Source: Triatoma infestans
Taxonomy: Eukaryota; Arthropoda; Insecta; Hemiptera; Reduviidae
Direction: 5' to 3'
Length of the DNA stretch: 64,000 nucleotides
Assembly: GCA_011037195.1 (NCBI GenBank)
Contig: JAAEAF010002700.1
Location: forward strand, 62,001 to 126,000
This document shows, piece by piece, positions 23,010-34,505 of this stretch (positions within the stretch are counted from its first letter, which is position 1; each line of letters begins with the position of its first letter). Under the pieces are notes generated by a model. It saw only the letters and a list, made by a program, of their open reading frames with translations, was not told the origin of the DNA and did not search any database. The translations under genes and the position numbers were made by a program.

Positions 23010-23157
23010 ACATTCTCTTACTCCTAGTAAGAGGAGGTATTGCGATCGTGCTAAATTTTCGAAATTGAGTTTTCACCGGAAATACATGTTTTGGGGTCTC
23101 CTGAATACGAAAACAAAATGTTTAGCGCGTAGTCTTTATGTGTGTGTGTGTGTGCAA
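23010..23157 (+). mobile_element. HLE fragment, 5' end
   Basis: ACATTCTCTTACTCCTAG then TAAGAGGAGGTATTGCGATC, TTTCACCGGAAATACATG and a (GT)8 run follow the consensus closely. It breaks off right after the microsatellite. Confidence 0.8.
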
Positions 23158-23159
23158 AA

Positions 23160-23790
23160 CTGCAACTCACAATCACATACATATTTACCTTTTCTGTTAG
23201 GTTTCTGTTACGCTTAAATTAGTGCCTATCATATAAGCACCTAACCGAGCTTGCAAGAATGCATTTTGTCGCATAAGATGATCAAGGTGCATCATATCTT
23301 CTTCCAATCCAGTCATATCAACACAATCTGAATCAACATCTTCGACTAGGTAGATCCTGGATCAACGCTGAACTAATGGATTTCACTAAATAAGTTTTAG
23401 TATCGTCAAGTACAACTTGTGTGTCATCTATTTCATCATCCCCTTCCAACTCTGATCTTCTTCAAATTAGGTTTTCATGTTTTTCCTCTGAAAGTTTCTG
23501 TGTTTACTGTGATGGTTATTTGTGCTTCTTAAAAGGTTTAACGTATCATCGACGACGTGCTGTTATGTTTAGAGAGCTAATGGAAATTAATTTATCTACT
23601 GCTCGTTATAAAATTGCAACTATGTGTGCTAAATATACAATATAACTTATTTCAATGAGAAAAAGGGGCATAACTTTTCCGTTCTCAACAATCAACAACC
23701 CGTCGACTTGCGCACTTGCACACTCCACAATTCTATCTGTGAGATCTTCGGTAAAACCTCCACTGTTCTGTAACAAACCCTATGGACATC
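23160..23790. other. Unrecognised, somewhat less AT-rich DNA
   Basis: The frame at 23421-23645 has unremarkable composition but matches no domain I recognise. The minus strand has no long frame. Confidence 0.35.
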
Positions 23791-23796
23791 CTCCAA

Positions 23797-23850
23797 AATC
23801 TGGTGTGCAGTAATACTTCACGACTTTCTCTTACTATATAATTATAAAAT
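23797..23850 (-). mobile_element. HLE fragment, 3' end only
   Basis: ATCTGGTGTG, a disturbed hairpin, then TTCACGACTTTCTCTTACTA is the HLE 3' end in reverse. Its mate is not found next to it. Confidence 0.6.
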
Positions 23851-24060
23851 TTTCTTTTAAATTTCAGAATTTGGTGATTTATCCCAAGGTTAGGGGAGGA
23901 CAAGTGCCAGTCTTACCAATCGAGGCACTAACGAATGATTACATTGTAAAGAGTCGAATTCTAGAAAAGCTTCTAAGTAGGTGGCAAACCATACATTATG
24001 CTGATTTAGTACTTTAGAGGAAAGCTTAACGCTACTCAGCGTTTCTCAGAACAATCAAAC

Positions 24061-24545
24061 AAATTCATTTTTCCGGAATAAAGTTTCTAATAAAAGCGAT
24101 AAGTATTTAGGTCTGCGTGTAAATGGATGCAAAGTTTAAAGAAAATCATTGGAGGCAACTTCACTGATATTTTTTTCCCAGTTTTTCGCGATTTTCTTGA
24201 AAAAACGATTTCAACGATTTTCTTCAAACATCGTACATATAAATTTGAAACATTTTCCCAGGAAAATTCATTTTTCGGAGTGAAGGGGGAAAAGCACTGC
24301 TCTAAATAGTTGAATGTTTGGTACTATCACCTTATACTATTAATAACAATGCTAGAATTTCAAATTTAAATACAAAAAATGTTAAACTGCCAGTTTACAG
24401 TAAAAGTTTTTTTTTTTTTAGAATTTTCTCGAAAACGGCTTCAACGATTTTCCAAGAACTAGAATGCACACTGCAATAGATAAAAAACGTTTCACTATTA
24501 TTTAAAATATTTTTCAGAAAAAATTTGATTGTTGATTAGTTGTGG
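24061..24545. mobile_element. HLE pieces in inverted order
   Basis: Up to about 24160 the module sequence runs on the minus strand (TTTAAAGAAAATCATTGGAG). From about 24165 it runs on the plus strand (CGATTTCAACGATTTTCTTC, then AAACGGCTTCAACGATTTTC at 24433). The switch is abrupt. The plus part appears to resume at 25720, beyond the foldback. Confidence 0.55.
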
Positions 24546-24560
24546 AGGTTTGTTAGTTAG

Positions 24561-25571
24561 GTTTAAATATAACTTTTGTGGTGTAGATTTATGGCTGTTT
24601 TATATCTTATTTGGTTTTATAAAATGATATTAGTAATGAACCTTAGTTACAGCCTCAATTATTTTTATTTTTCTAGAAAGAAATTACGTTCTTATATCTC
24701 GACGTGTCATTATCAAAGAAATAATCTTTTTTTTTGGAATTATTACAATCTGAGTTACAATACATAAAAAATATAATTGTACACATAAAAAATTGTTATA
24801 ATTGTCCAGCAAATTGAGATTTACCAACTTTATATAATTGTATGTTGTCATATATATTAAAAATTTTGAAACCAGTTTTTTAAGGTACGTCATGGTGAAA
24901 TTTTTTGCTAAATTGAGTTACTATGTGTTACTAATCCTGTTCATTTTTAAAAACGAATGGTTTTTGTTATATTGATAAGAGAAATAACCTTATAAATAGT
25001 GGTTTTGAGTATTCGTGCTGATTATATAGTATGAGTTTAGGGCCACCTGGTGCCAATTGTAAAATTTGTATATAATTGTAATTTATAAATATAAATGATT
25101 AATATTTCGGCCGGTAAAAAGATGGTTATATGTTTAGAAATGTTAGTGTTAATACAGTAAGCTACAATTTACTTTAATCATACATTTTAAATTTAAATTT
25201 TAAAATTTATATTTTTTTTTTAAGGACTAGTAAGACATAGTTACTCAATTTACCAAAAAATTTCACCATGACGTACCTTAAAAAACTGGTTTCAAAATTT
25301 TTAGTATATATGTCAACTATTATTATATAAGGTTGGTAAATCTCAATTTGCTGGACAATTATAATAATTGTTTATATGTACAATTAAATTTTTTATGTAT
25401 TGTAAATCTCAGATTGTAATAATTCAAAAAAAAGATTATCCCCTTGATGATGACACGTGCAGTGTTGAAACGTCGGCATATAAGAATGTAAATTCTTTCG
25501 GGAAAAAAAAAAATAATTGAGATTGTAACTAAGGTTCATTACTAATATCATTTTATAAGTTTATATTTAAA
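24561..25571. mobile_element. Foldback element, 350-380-bp arms
   Basis: Left arm 24561-24939 and right arm 25222-25571 are inverted copies. TTTTTTAAGGTACGTCATGG (left) is mirrored by CCATGACGTACCTTAAAAAA (right), and the similarity continues out to AATGATATTAGTAATGAACC. The spacer is about 280 bp. The right arm has a hammerhead-like motif; the left arm has lost about 15 bp of it. No open frame of note is present. HLE sequence on both sides suggests insertion into an HLE. Confidence 0.8.
25443..25480 (+). ncRNA. Hammerhead-like motif in foldback arm
   Basis: TTGATGA-T-GACAC, loop, GTGTT, then GAAACGTCGG. Stem II is a 5-bp GACAC/GTGTT helix. The first core base is T instead of C, and an extra T precedes stem II. 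The left arm at about 24683-24723 keeps the flanks but lacks the stem II/GAAA part. Confidence 0.45.
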
Positions 25572-25719
25572 TGATACAAACTTTGTTGGTTTTGACAGAG
25601 AACGCTCCACACAAGTCCCGTCAGACCTATAAGTATGACCCTTCTCGCTTATTATATGTCCAGCCTAACTAAACATAGTAAACGTTGCCATTTTTAAAGA
25701 AACTGTTTTAATCAAATTT

Positions 25720-25768
25720 TAGTAATTGGAGTAAGAAAAAGTTGTGTGAGTGTTTCACACCAGGTTCT
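25720..25768 (+). mobile_element. HLE 3' terminus
   Basis: TTGGAGTAAGAAAAAGTTGT then GTGAGTGTTTCACACCAG: subterminal repeat plus a perfect GTGTGA/TCACAC hairpin. It is probably the end of the element interrupted by the foldback at 24561-25571. Confidence 0.8.
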
Positions 25769-25769
25769 T

Positions 25770-27740
25770 TTGTCGCAATTAACTTTTCATTAAACGGTGT
25801 AACCTCAACTAATTACTAAAATAATCTATCATCACAACAGATACGATTTAATTTTACATGATTTTGAAGAAAGAAATAATTATAGCTTACGTTTGTCTGT
25901 TACATACTATAACGAATAAATTGTTTGTTTTGTGTTATTTACAAAAGCAAGAGAAGTTGGGTGGAACAACATGTAAATAATGTATAATGTAAACACAAAA
26001 CCTACATCAAAACATTTTCCGCTTTGACCATTTTCTCTAAATATTTAGTACCGGAAAATATGATTGGTGTAATTTCACTTTGGTACTACATTAGGAAATT
26101 TATATCATGGTAATATTTAGCCCAGTTTCCAATCTCAATAAATTCTATACATTATTAGCGCATTGGTTACATTATTGTTACGAAATTTCTAATTTTGTAA
26201 GTGAATTATGATCTAATACTTTATTGGTTGGTAACCTATATGTGTATTTTTAATTAGTTTTCTACATTGTTAAAACAGAAATATTTGGAGCACTTATTTA
26301 TCTACCAATAAGATTGTTCTTTTATTCTTTTTAAATTGTTCTATTTCAGGTTTATTTTCTCCCACTGCTCACTGTTAACGAAAGTATTTGCAATTGTGTG
26401 AAATGTTTCGAAAATTATATTTGAGTCAACCAATGTGGTTTGTGATATAAACATATAGTTCAAGTCATTGCTTCTCACGAATTCATTTGACTCTGATGAA
26501 AATCCGAAACCGGTTAGAACCAAACATGCAAACTACGACGGAAAAATCTTTGGATTGTTTTCTATATATTTGATTTTTAACAATTCATTAATTTAATCAC
26601 ATACACGTGCTAAATACCGTGTATATCCTAGCTCGGCATACTATATGGATGGATTTGGGTAGTTGAAGTAGAAGAGATATTTTAGGAAGAGAAGAAATAA
26701 ACTTGTTTAAGTACTGAACGCTGTTATAGTGAAATAATATAAATCTGCAAGAACTTCACACTGATTGATACAATAGAAGAGAATATAGGTAGCGAGAGAT
26801 AGATTGAGACAGACTGACTGGTAGACAAAGAGAAGATACGTTAGATGTTGATTGACTGGTTGTCGAAAACTGTTCTTCTTGTTCTGAGGATAGTTTGCCT
26901 CTTTTATGTTGAATCCTCCACCCCTAGTTTGCCCTTGGTAGGGAGTAATTAATGTTCTTCGGATCCCACAAATCTTAATGATTCGGATCCCATTACATAT
27001 TTACATTACAAAAAAAAAAAGAAACAAAAGAGGGCAAAACTTTAATTTTATTATTATTTTAGATTTACTTTTAAGCGGAATTAAGAAAGTAATAAGAAAA
27101 AAAATCCACGAACTAAAGTTGGAATAAAGTTAGCAGTGAAGTCAGCTGTTTTATTTCTTCATTTCCTTTTTATTTTTTAATCTGTATTCAGGTGTAACAA
27201 CATAAATCATTTAACCAAACTTCTTTTTGTTTTCTTCTTTTTTTTTATCATTGAGTTAAACGAATTTTGAGTTGGAAAATTCAATAAATGAGTGTTGTTA
27301 GTGAATGTTGAAATGTTCAATAAAAAGTATACTGGAGGGGGGCAATTTTTTTTTTCCTTTTTTCATTCACTTGATTTAACAACAATTTAAGTTTTATCAA
27401 TGAATTGAGAAATAATAATAATAATGGAGAGGGAAGAGGAAACAAGAAGGAGAAAGTTAGTTCGCCAGTCTTTCTCTTGATTCTATTTTCTTGTTGCCAG
27501 TGTTAACCTTTATATCTTTTCACCGCTTTTGTAAAAAACAGTTAGAAAGGAAAGTATAACTCAGTTGAAAGAATGAAAAGTAAGGAAAAGAAATTGAAAG
27601 AAATAAAGAACTGGAAAAAGTTCTTCTTTTTTTCGCTTTCTTTAAGATTTAGAAAGAATAGTGGCAGCAAAACACAATAGAATTGTTCGGCTTTTTTATG
27701 AAAGTAATTTTTAGTATTTATAAATTAAAACAAAAACACA
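25770..27740. other. AT-rich DNA, nothing recognised
   Basis: Apart from the motif at 26485-26522 there is nothing shared with the rest of the window. Simple AAT runs occur near 27414-27424. Confidence 0.4.
26485..26522 (+). ncRNA. Hammerhead-like remnant, stem II lost
   Basis: CTGATGA (26493-26499) is followed after only six bases by GAAACCGGTTAG. Both core strands are perfect, and ACCGGT can form a loopless stem III as at 54244-54287. Stem II is reduced to nothing, so this would not fold as a ribozyme. Confidence 0.4.
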
Positions 27741-27743
27741 AAA

Positions 27744-27940
27744 CGTTTAATGTGAAACACTCACACCACTTTCTCCCACTACCATAATTAATATAAAATT
27801 ATGTTTATAAACGTCTCGATGGGCTTGCCATAGAAATAATCATTTGAAGTTTAAAGAAAATCGTCGTAACCATTTGCGAAAAAAAATCCCAAAACCTATT
27901 CGGTAAAATCGCACTTCCGGTTAACCAATTTTCTACAAAT
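27744..27940 (-). mobile_element. HLE fragment, 3' end and last module
   Basis: It begins TGTGAAACACTCACACCAC with TTTCTCCCAC (reverse of hairpin plus subterminal repeat) and continues to CGCACTTCCGGTTAACC. It is truncated within a module. Confidence 0.7.
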
Positions 27941-28570
27941 GTGGAATTCTATCAATCATATTTCTTTGTTCGCTATGGGCTAAATGTGGTGTGTGGTGCT
28001 TGTTAAAATCGTCACCCTATATATATATATATTTTTTCTTTGTGATTCACACCAAACTTTTTTCTTTCATTAAGGAATTAAGAAGTAAAATAATGTCTGT
28101 ATTTTCAGACTGGCTCAACATGAACGAAGTCTTATTGCTGGTAAATATAATTTACAATTTACTGCTTCCTATTGCCACATAAATCCCAGGCCATTAGCGA
28201 GAATCTAACTCAGTGTCGTACAGCAGCGTTGTGGTAGTTAGCAGGCCATCTTGCCTTCATTACAATTTCATCAAAGACAACCAAGAGAAACTCAAAGAGC
28301 CAGCGGGGAACTCAAAGAGAACATGAAGACACAAACCACTCTACCTCCATTTTTACTTCCTTTTTTTTACTACCCACCTTCTTGGATCTTGTTATACAAT
28401 CCTTTGATAACATAGCTCGGGTTATCGATTAGCCTACTTTATTGTTGTCTATTATTTTCCATTCTTTATTATTATTTTTTAAGCCTTAAGAATTCTATTT
28501 TCCCACTTAGGAAAATGGTGCAATTTTTTTTTAACTGTTAAAAAAAAATCAAAGTTTCACAACAAATTAA
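27941..28570. other. AT-rich DNA, nothing recognised
   Basis: A TATATATATAT run lies near 28019. No gene or shared repeat seen. Confidence 0.4.
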
Positions 28571-28574
28571 AAAA

Positions 28575-29418
28575 CATCTGGTGTGAAACACTGACACGAT
28601 TTTCTCTTATTGGAATTTACAAAATTATAATTGACAAATTTTCTTATAGACTAGGAATTTTTATTAAATTTAACTTTATATTATGGTGAACCCAGCTATA
28701 AATACATCAATAAGACCTTTCAACTTTCCCCCAATGAAATCTACTTATTTGGAAAAATGTTTCAAACAGAAATGAAAAATCTGTATACGAGTGAAGAGTT
28801 ATCTAGTCGTATTTGAAGTTATTATAATCAGGTTCATAGAAACCTGTTGGTATTTTAATAGCGAAAATCCAGAAAACTGAAAAAAAAAAAAAAAGAACAC
28901 GTTCACTTACTCTTTTCTAACTCGGAATTTTGGCAACAAATTTAATTTTTGTTAATATTATATAGTTGCTAGGATCGTATACAATTTGGAAATGACACTT
29001 TAAAGGAGAGCCTTATGTCACCGCTCCTCCAAAAAACCCCTGGATTTAATTTTCCCAGAAAAAGAATCAAATGAAAGTTGTTAGTTCTTTATATGTCTAG
29101 TTGGTGTACCAAGTTCAAAAATCTCGTTCGAGCCATATTTTGGCAAAATTGTAAAAAACTAAAATATTCCTTCAGTAAAGTGTTTGTGGTTGACCGATTT
29201 TGAACTAACATTTCCGGTCCCTTAATAGAATTTAAACAAAATATCAACTTTGAAATATCTGCAATTTCCCGTTTATTAGTTATGCTTATCAACATACTTA
29301 CTCATACACATATACCCAATTTTCTAAAAAACACTTTTTGATTCAGAGGATCACAAATCTTGTATTCCCTTCTCAATATCGAAAATTTGACACGATTCCC
29401 AGCACTAATAAAAAGTGT
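28575..29418 (-). mobile_element. HLE, nearly full length, minus strand
   Basis: The 3' end ATCTGGTGTGAAACACTG is at 28575. Module blocks follow in reverse, then CGAAAATTTGACACGATT and an eroded 5' end near 29418. The microsatellite is reduced to a short ACACATATACC stretch. Confidence 0.7.
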
Positions 29419-29439
29419 AAAACACACACACGGATTTTC

Positions 29440-30045
29440 GGTTTCCGCTTTTTAAAAAATTAGTCTAGACTGCGTTACTGTACACGGTAATTCTGAGGTA
29501 GCCGGAAGTACTGATAAAGAGAATTGTCAGGATACTGCAGGGAGTACAACGCAAGGTTTGTTTGGTCATAAAGGGGTCGATGAAGACATCGGCGTTGTAA
29601 ATACTATTGTCAGTGAAATCTGTACAACATTCTGTTTTAGGGAAGACAATAAAGGTCATCTCAGGATGAGATGCAAAGGTGAGCGGATAAGAACTTTTAG
29701 GTCACTTTAAGACTGAGTGGAAGATTGAGCAACCGAACCAGTTTCTTCTCTTCAAAATTGATGAAACGAGTAAGAAGTGGGGGTTCGAGAAAAGTTATAA
29801 GATCAGTATTAGCATTATGGGGGAGGCCACACTCAAAAGGCTAATGGCAGATAGTAATGGCATTTGTTTTGACTCTAATGGCTCCAGAAAAAAGGAATCT
29901 GGGCTGTCTGGAGCAAAGAGCTTGGTTATAGGGGATGAACAAAGGAAGATCTGCGGCTTTAGGTGGTATGGCCACTGTTTTCCAGCATGTCTGATCATTG
30001 GTATTATTGGCTACTGCTCTATGATCAAAGTTTCTCGAATGTAAA
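29440..30045 (+). pseudogene. Possible decayed transposase region
   Basis: This 600-bp block is less AT-rich than its surroundings and is not part of the HLE copies. The plus-strand frame at 29817-30044 contains FDSNGSRKKESGLSGAKSLV then IGDEQRKICGF. That loosely resembles the DxGWxKRxxG..LxGxxxxIGxxTKKI pattern of Mutator-like transposase domains in animals. No catalytic triad can be pointed to, and the resemblance is from memory of the pattern. The minus strand also has long frames here. Treat it as an unrecognised block first. Confidence 0.25.
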
Positions 30046-30049
30046 TATA

Positions 30050-31350
30050 TACTATTTCTAAATCGAGGAGTTTTAATGAGTGGTAAATACATATGTGAAT
30101 GATTTAAATATCGTACAAAAATATTTACTTTCTCTTGTTTAATTATTACCAGTACCCGGTTAATTTAGAAATTAAGTATTTCTGTATCATTTTATGGGCT
30201 AGACTTTTTAGGGAAAAGAAGGAAAAAGAAAAGGAAATTAATATTATTCCTAGGAAAACTTTACTCTAAGTCCCATTGTGAGAAGTTTGTGTTCTTTACT
30301 ACAAACTTTGACATCAAATCCCTCAGCCATCTTGTGATGTTGTATACATATATGTGCTACTCTATAGTTCCAACTTTGGTTAGAAATAGCCCCAAAACAA
30401 GTAGTTCCTCCACTAAGTCCCTGAGGACTAATGACTAAGAAGGGGACTTAACCAGAGAGGAAAGGTATACTTATTGAAATGGTGTGAGAACAATGGACGA
30501 ATGGACAAGTTTGTAACTTGCTGTTTCTGTTGTTATTTAGTGGATACAATGGCTAGCCCGGAATCTTCTTCCATTTACCCACAACCCGCAGTACCGTAAA
30601 TTGTTTCCACATCGATATCTCTTCACACTCCATCGATTTAAAGTACACCTATCTTCAAACTGTTTTCTCCCAAATTAATTAATAATTTGATTCATGGAAC
30701 TTTGAGAAATCGATAAACAGCACTACATTTTGTCTCGAGGGAAATGTGATGGTTCTCCATTTAGAGTGATCAGTTAAACGTGTTCATTATTTCCCCTCCA
30801 TTCTGTGGAACCTATCGTTTCAAAAACGATCCATCATCAAACGGTTTACTAATTCATTCTTCTATACAATTAACTTTTCTCCACGGATTATGGCGTCCTA
30901 TTTCGATAAACGTCAAGGATGTGCCACTAGAGAGACTTTTTTGACGAAATTAACTCTAATGATTTTCTTTAGACTTTGAATTTTTTTTTGGAAAGTGAAT
31001 TTTCAGAAGAAATTCATCTGTAGAGAGCTTATTTTAATAAATACGTTAACGTTCTTAATATTGTAAAGATGTGAATACTGCTATAGACTAAGTAGTAACT
31101 ATAAATACACATCTCTATGAATATATAATGTTAGTATTAAATTAATTTGTAGAAGCATGACTTAGCTATTATATTAAATGTATCGTATAAGTAATGAATC
31201 GATTATCTGATCTATATATATTTTAAATCAACATAGCACTGTCTGGGTTCATTGTCTATAGATAAACACATATATTGAAATCCATATTAATGTTATCATT
31301 AGTATTGCATCAAATTAATTAAATTAATTTACTATGTTTAATATTAATAT
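30050..31350. other. AT-rich DNA, nothing firm
   Basis: A weak trace of an HLE module (AATGATTTTCTTTAGACTTT near 30958) is possible. No coding sequence recognised. Confidence 0.35.
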
Positions 31351-31355
31351 ACTAT

Positions 31356-31653
31356 ATTTAAAGAAAATCGTTGGAGCTATATTCGAGAAAATTGCAAAAC
31401 AGTGAAAAACCATTCAGTAAAGTGGTACTTTCGGATGAGGAATTTGACAGATAACGTACTGTCGGATCCCATGGTGATATCAAGTTTGAACTTTCTGCGA
31501 TTTTTCGTTTTGGAGCTATGCTGTTCACATACTTATATACATACACAATCTGACACACACACACACACACACACACACAAGCAGACTATTTGCTAAAAAC
31601 CACTTTTTTGGACTCAGGGGACCTCACCTCTTACTAGGAATAAGAGAAAGTAA
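31356..31653 (-). mobile_element. HLE fragment, 5' half, minus strand
   Basis: Contains CCATTCAGTAAAGTGGTAC, GGATCCCATGGTGATATCAA, TTTTGGAGCTATGCTGTTCA, a (CA)n at 31554-31579 and the 5' end reading GTTTACTTTCTCTTATTCC on the minus strand. The 5' half is very close to the consensus. Confidence 0.8.
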
Positions 31654-31744
31654 ACAATTATTCTCTCTAATACGACTTTATTCTAGTAAAATACATGTAT
31701 TTTCAGTCAAAAATAATTCAATAGCCTAACATGTAAAACACTTA

Positions 31745-32060
31745 GGTCTTCAGGTTTAGATCGTGTCAATGGTTTGTTATAAAACGACGTTTCGCCCATA
31801 TTACAATAAGCTTCTTCAGGTAAGTGACACTTCTAATCTTGAAACAATACTTATAAGAAATAGGGTAGCCAGTGTGACGAGGAAAGATAAGAAAATGGGC
31901 AAGATAAAAATAATTAACGGTTTTCCAGAGCCACAACAATGCTACAACTTTGTGGGAAGGGAGACTAAGACCACATCACCTAACAGCCAATCTGACAAAT
32001 AGGAGATAAAATTAAGCCCCATCCATTACCAATAGCCATTTACAAAAATGTGGGAGAAGC
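31745..32060. mobile_element. Partial foldback of the 15330-16080 family
   Basis: A minus-strand hammerhead-like end (31745-31825) is followed by a plus-strand body at about 31905-32060. The body shares ATTAACGGTTTTTCAGAG-like sequence, GGGAAGGGAGACTAA and GAKAAAATTAAG with the right arm at 15755-15950. The left body and the right terminal motif are deleted. Confidence 0.6.
31780..31825 (-). ncRNA. Hammerhead-like motif, well-kept core
   Basis: On the minus strand CTGAAGA (31819-31813) is intact. An extra A follows, then stem II GCTTAT/ATGGGC with a TGTAAT loop (6 bp, two G-U pairs), then GAAACGTC. ACGT could form a 2-bp loopless stem III. Stem I is only two pairs. The best copy of this sub-family. 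Confidence 0.5.
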
Positions 32061-32450
32061 TAAGCCATATTTCATGTTTGCAATATTTCCGTCTACAACA
32101 GTGAGTGGCAATAATAATTTCAATTTCTGGTAAACTTAAATTTAGGTCAACAACTACTGGTTATTAATAGCCAATATCTGACACCAGGGGAAGTGAAAGA
32201 TCAATTTTACCATACCCACTTCTTACTAAGATTTAGTTTCACTAGTTAGAATCCTATAATTTGATCATTTAAATCTAAGTTATTGTATTTAAATCAGAGT
32301 AATTGTCTGTCTATTTGATCCATAATTCTGTTGAAAATATTGGAAAAAATGCCGCAAGAGTAGCCGTCATGTACGGTTATGAATACAACAGTTTTATTGA
32401 AAAATAAGGCACACTTACTATAAAACTAGTTTTAGTTATATCAACTATAA
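32061..32450. other. AT-rich DNA, nothing recognised
   Basis: No shared repeat or coding sequence seen. Confidence 0.45.
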
Positions 32451-32454
32451 TACA

Positions 32455-33137
32455 AAAATTTTCTTCAAACTTCAAGTTACGTTTTAGTAAGTGTTTAGTT
32501 GTCTTCTGGTGGAGAAGAACCACCCTTAGATTGATACCTTAAAAGGGGAAGCGTGAAGTTCTGGCTCCTATCAGCAGCAATTAATGAAAATCAATTCTAC
32601 AGAAAAAAATTTCAAACAGAAGTGTTTAAGTACGTAGTGAGTGAGCAAATCAAGGAAAACTGTAAAAACAAAAACAAAAATTAAGACTTTTTGGGAAAAT
32701 CTTCTAGAAAAGTTCCGGTCCAATCGATATTTTTCATACTCGGAATTTAAACAAATATTTAATTTGTTCTTAACATACACTTTGTATTACATATTGAAAT
32801 GGCACTTTAGCAGGAAGCATAACGCCGTCAAAAACACCATTCAGTAGTGGGGTACTTCCAGTAAAAGGGTTTTGATCGAATCCTTCCTGTCTGATGTTCA
32901 GCGTTATTCGAACAATTAATTAAACTTGAACTTACAGCTAATTTTTCCTTTTTAATTATGGTATTCATTTATGTGCGTACACACACACACACAAACATAC
33001 ACATAACCTAATTTCTAGAAATTATTTTTTTCGTACTCAGGGTCACTAACGTTATGTATTTCCGGTGAAAAGTTAATTTCGAAAACATAGCACCAATTCA
33101 CAAACGACACAATATTTCCTCTTACAGACGTAAGAGG
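32455..33137 (-). mobile_element. HLE copy, minus strand, 3' end lost
   Basis: Module sequence near 32470 is followed by diverged HLE sequence, a (CA)n-type stretch at 32978-33003 and the 5' hairpin region CTTACAGACGTAAGAGG at 33120-33136. It lies directly next to the copy at 33157. Confidence 0.6.
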
Positions 33138-33156
33138 AAAGAATATATATAAAAAT

Positions 33157-33893
33157 CTAATATGAAACACTCACACAACTTTCTCTTACTGCAGTCTACA
33201 TAGTTATAATTGACAAATTTAATTCAAACTTATAATATTTACTAAATGTTTACTTGTCTTCAATTTTATATCGTTGAGAATCTAAACTTAATAACGTGAC
33301 TTGTTTGAGGGAAGCATGATTCTCCCCCCATCCATAAAAATTCCTTTAAAAGAACTTACTTGGAAAAGAGTTTCAGACAAAAGTTATAGATCTCTGTATT
33401 CGTGGTTAGTATAACAAATTCAATGAAATCCATCGTTTCTTTTTATTGAGAAAATCGCAGAAACCTGTTCAGTAAAAACGTTCTCCCAGTCAACTGATTT
33501 TCTTCAAACTAGAAATTCTGTCAACATATTTAATTCTAATTATTATTGTTTAGATGATAGAATTGTTTAATAAACTGTGAAATAGCACTTTAGAGGAAAA
33601 CCTAACCTCCAACCCTTCCCCAAAAAGTCTTCTTAAATGAATAATCCCGGAGAAATGTTTCAAATAAAAATTGTAGCTGTTAATATGTGTAGTTAATGTA
33701 CTAAGTTTAATGAAATCGTTAGAAAATCGCAAAAAAAAAACCTAGAAAAATCCATTCAATAAAATGGTACTTCCGGTTGAGGAAAACAATTTTTTCGGTC
33801 TTAAAACACTTCAGAACGTGTATTTCCAATGAAAACTCGATATCGCAAATTTGACACGATCGTAATACTTCCGCTTATAACTAAGAAAATGTA
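33157..33893 (-). mobile_element. HLE copy with deleted 5' interior, minus strand
   Basis: The 3' hairpin and subterminal repeat (ATGAAACACTCACACAAC then TTTCTCTTACTG) are at 33160-33190. Module boundaries lie near 33480 and 33770. Then, without a microsatellite, comes TTTGACACGATCGTAATAC near the 5' end. The deletion removed the central simple repeat. Confidence 0.75.
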
Positions 33894-33969
33894 AAATTAT
33901 GCACGTTCTAAGACAGGAAAAAAATGCCAATAACCTATATGCTAAGGAATTGTGATAAGCTCATAGATA

Positions 33970-33983
33970 TACAGAATCCACCT
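33970..33983. repeat. Target-site duplication, left copy
   Basis: TACAGAATCCACCT is identical to 39153-39166 and defines the left boundary of LINE-B. Confidence 0.9.
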
Positions 33984-34505
33984 GGGGAGTTGATGTGTAG
34001 CTGTCGTACAGTACAGACCTGTTAATTTTGCTCTGTGATTTTTATCATTTTTAATACGGTTCTAGAAGTCTTTTTGGTTCTGTTTTTTGCGGTAGTGGGC
34101 TGCAATACATACTTTTTAATTGTGTGAAGTTTCGAGGATTTTTATCGAGTGGTTTTTCCACAATTAACGATTTATTGCTAAAAATTAACAAGAATACTAC
34201 AGCTACTTCGATATTAAACTTTTGGACTTTGAGGGAGGGGAACATCTTACTCGCCTGCTAGTAAACAAGATGGGTCATCTGACTGAGTGAGTGCACATAC
34301 TGTCTCTGTCTCTTTTTAATGTTTCTTCTTCACTGTTACCATCAGCTGATCACTGTTTATTTTTCTATAAAGAGCTTACAATTTTTGCAACTGTTTCAGT
34401 TTATTCTTATTTTATTTACTTATTTATTTCTTCAATTCTTTTTTCTGAATTTCTTTCATTTATTTTCATCATTGTTATTGCAATCCAGTTATTGTTATTC
34501 ATGGA
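33984..34505 (+). promoter_or_regulatory. LINE-B 5' UTR
   Basis: The element starts GGGGAGTTGATGTGTAGCTG directly after the duplication. LINEs of this kind use internal promoters in the first bases, so any promoter should lie here, but I see no TATA box. Short frames at 34291-34525 are T-rich and not conserved. Confidence 0.6.
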
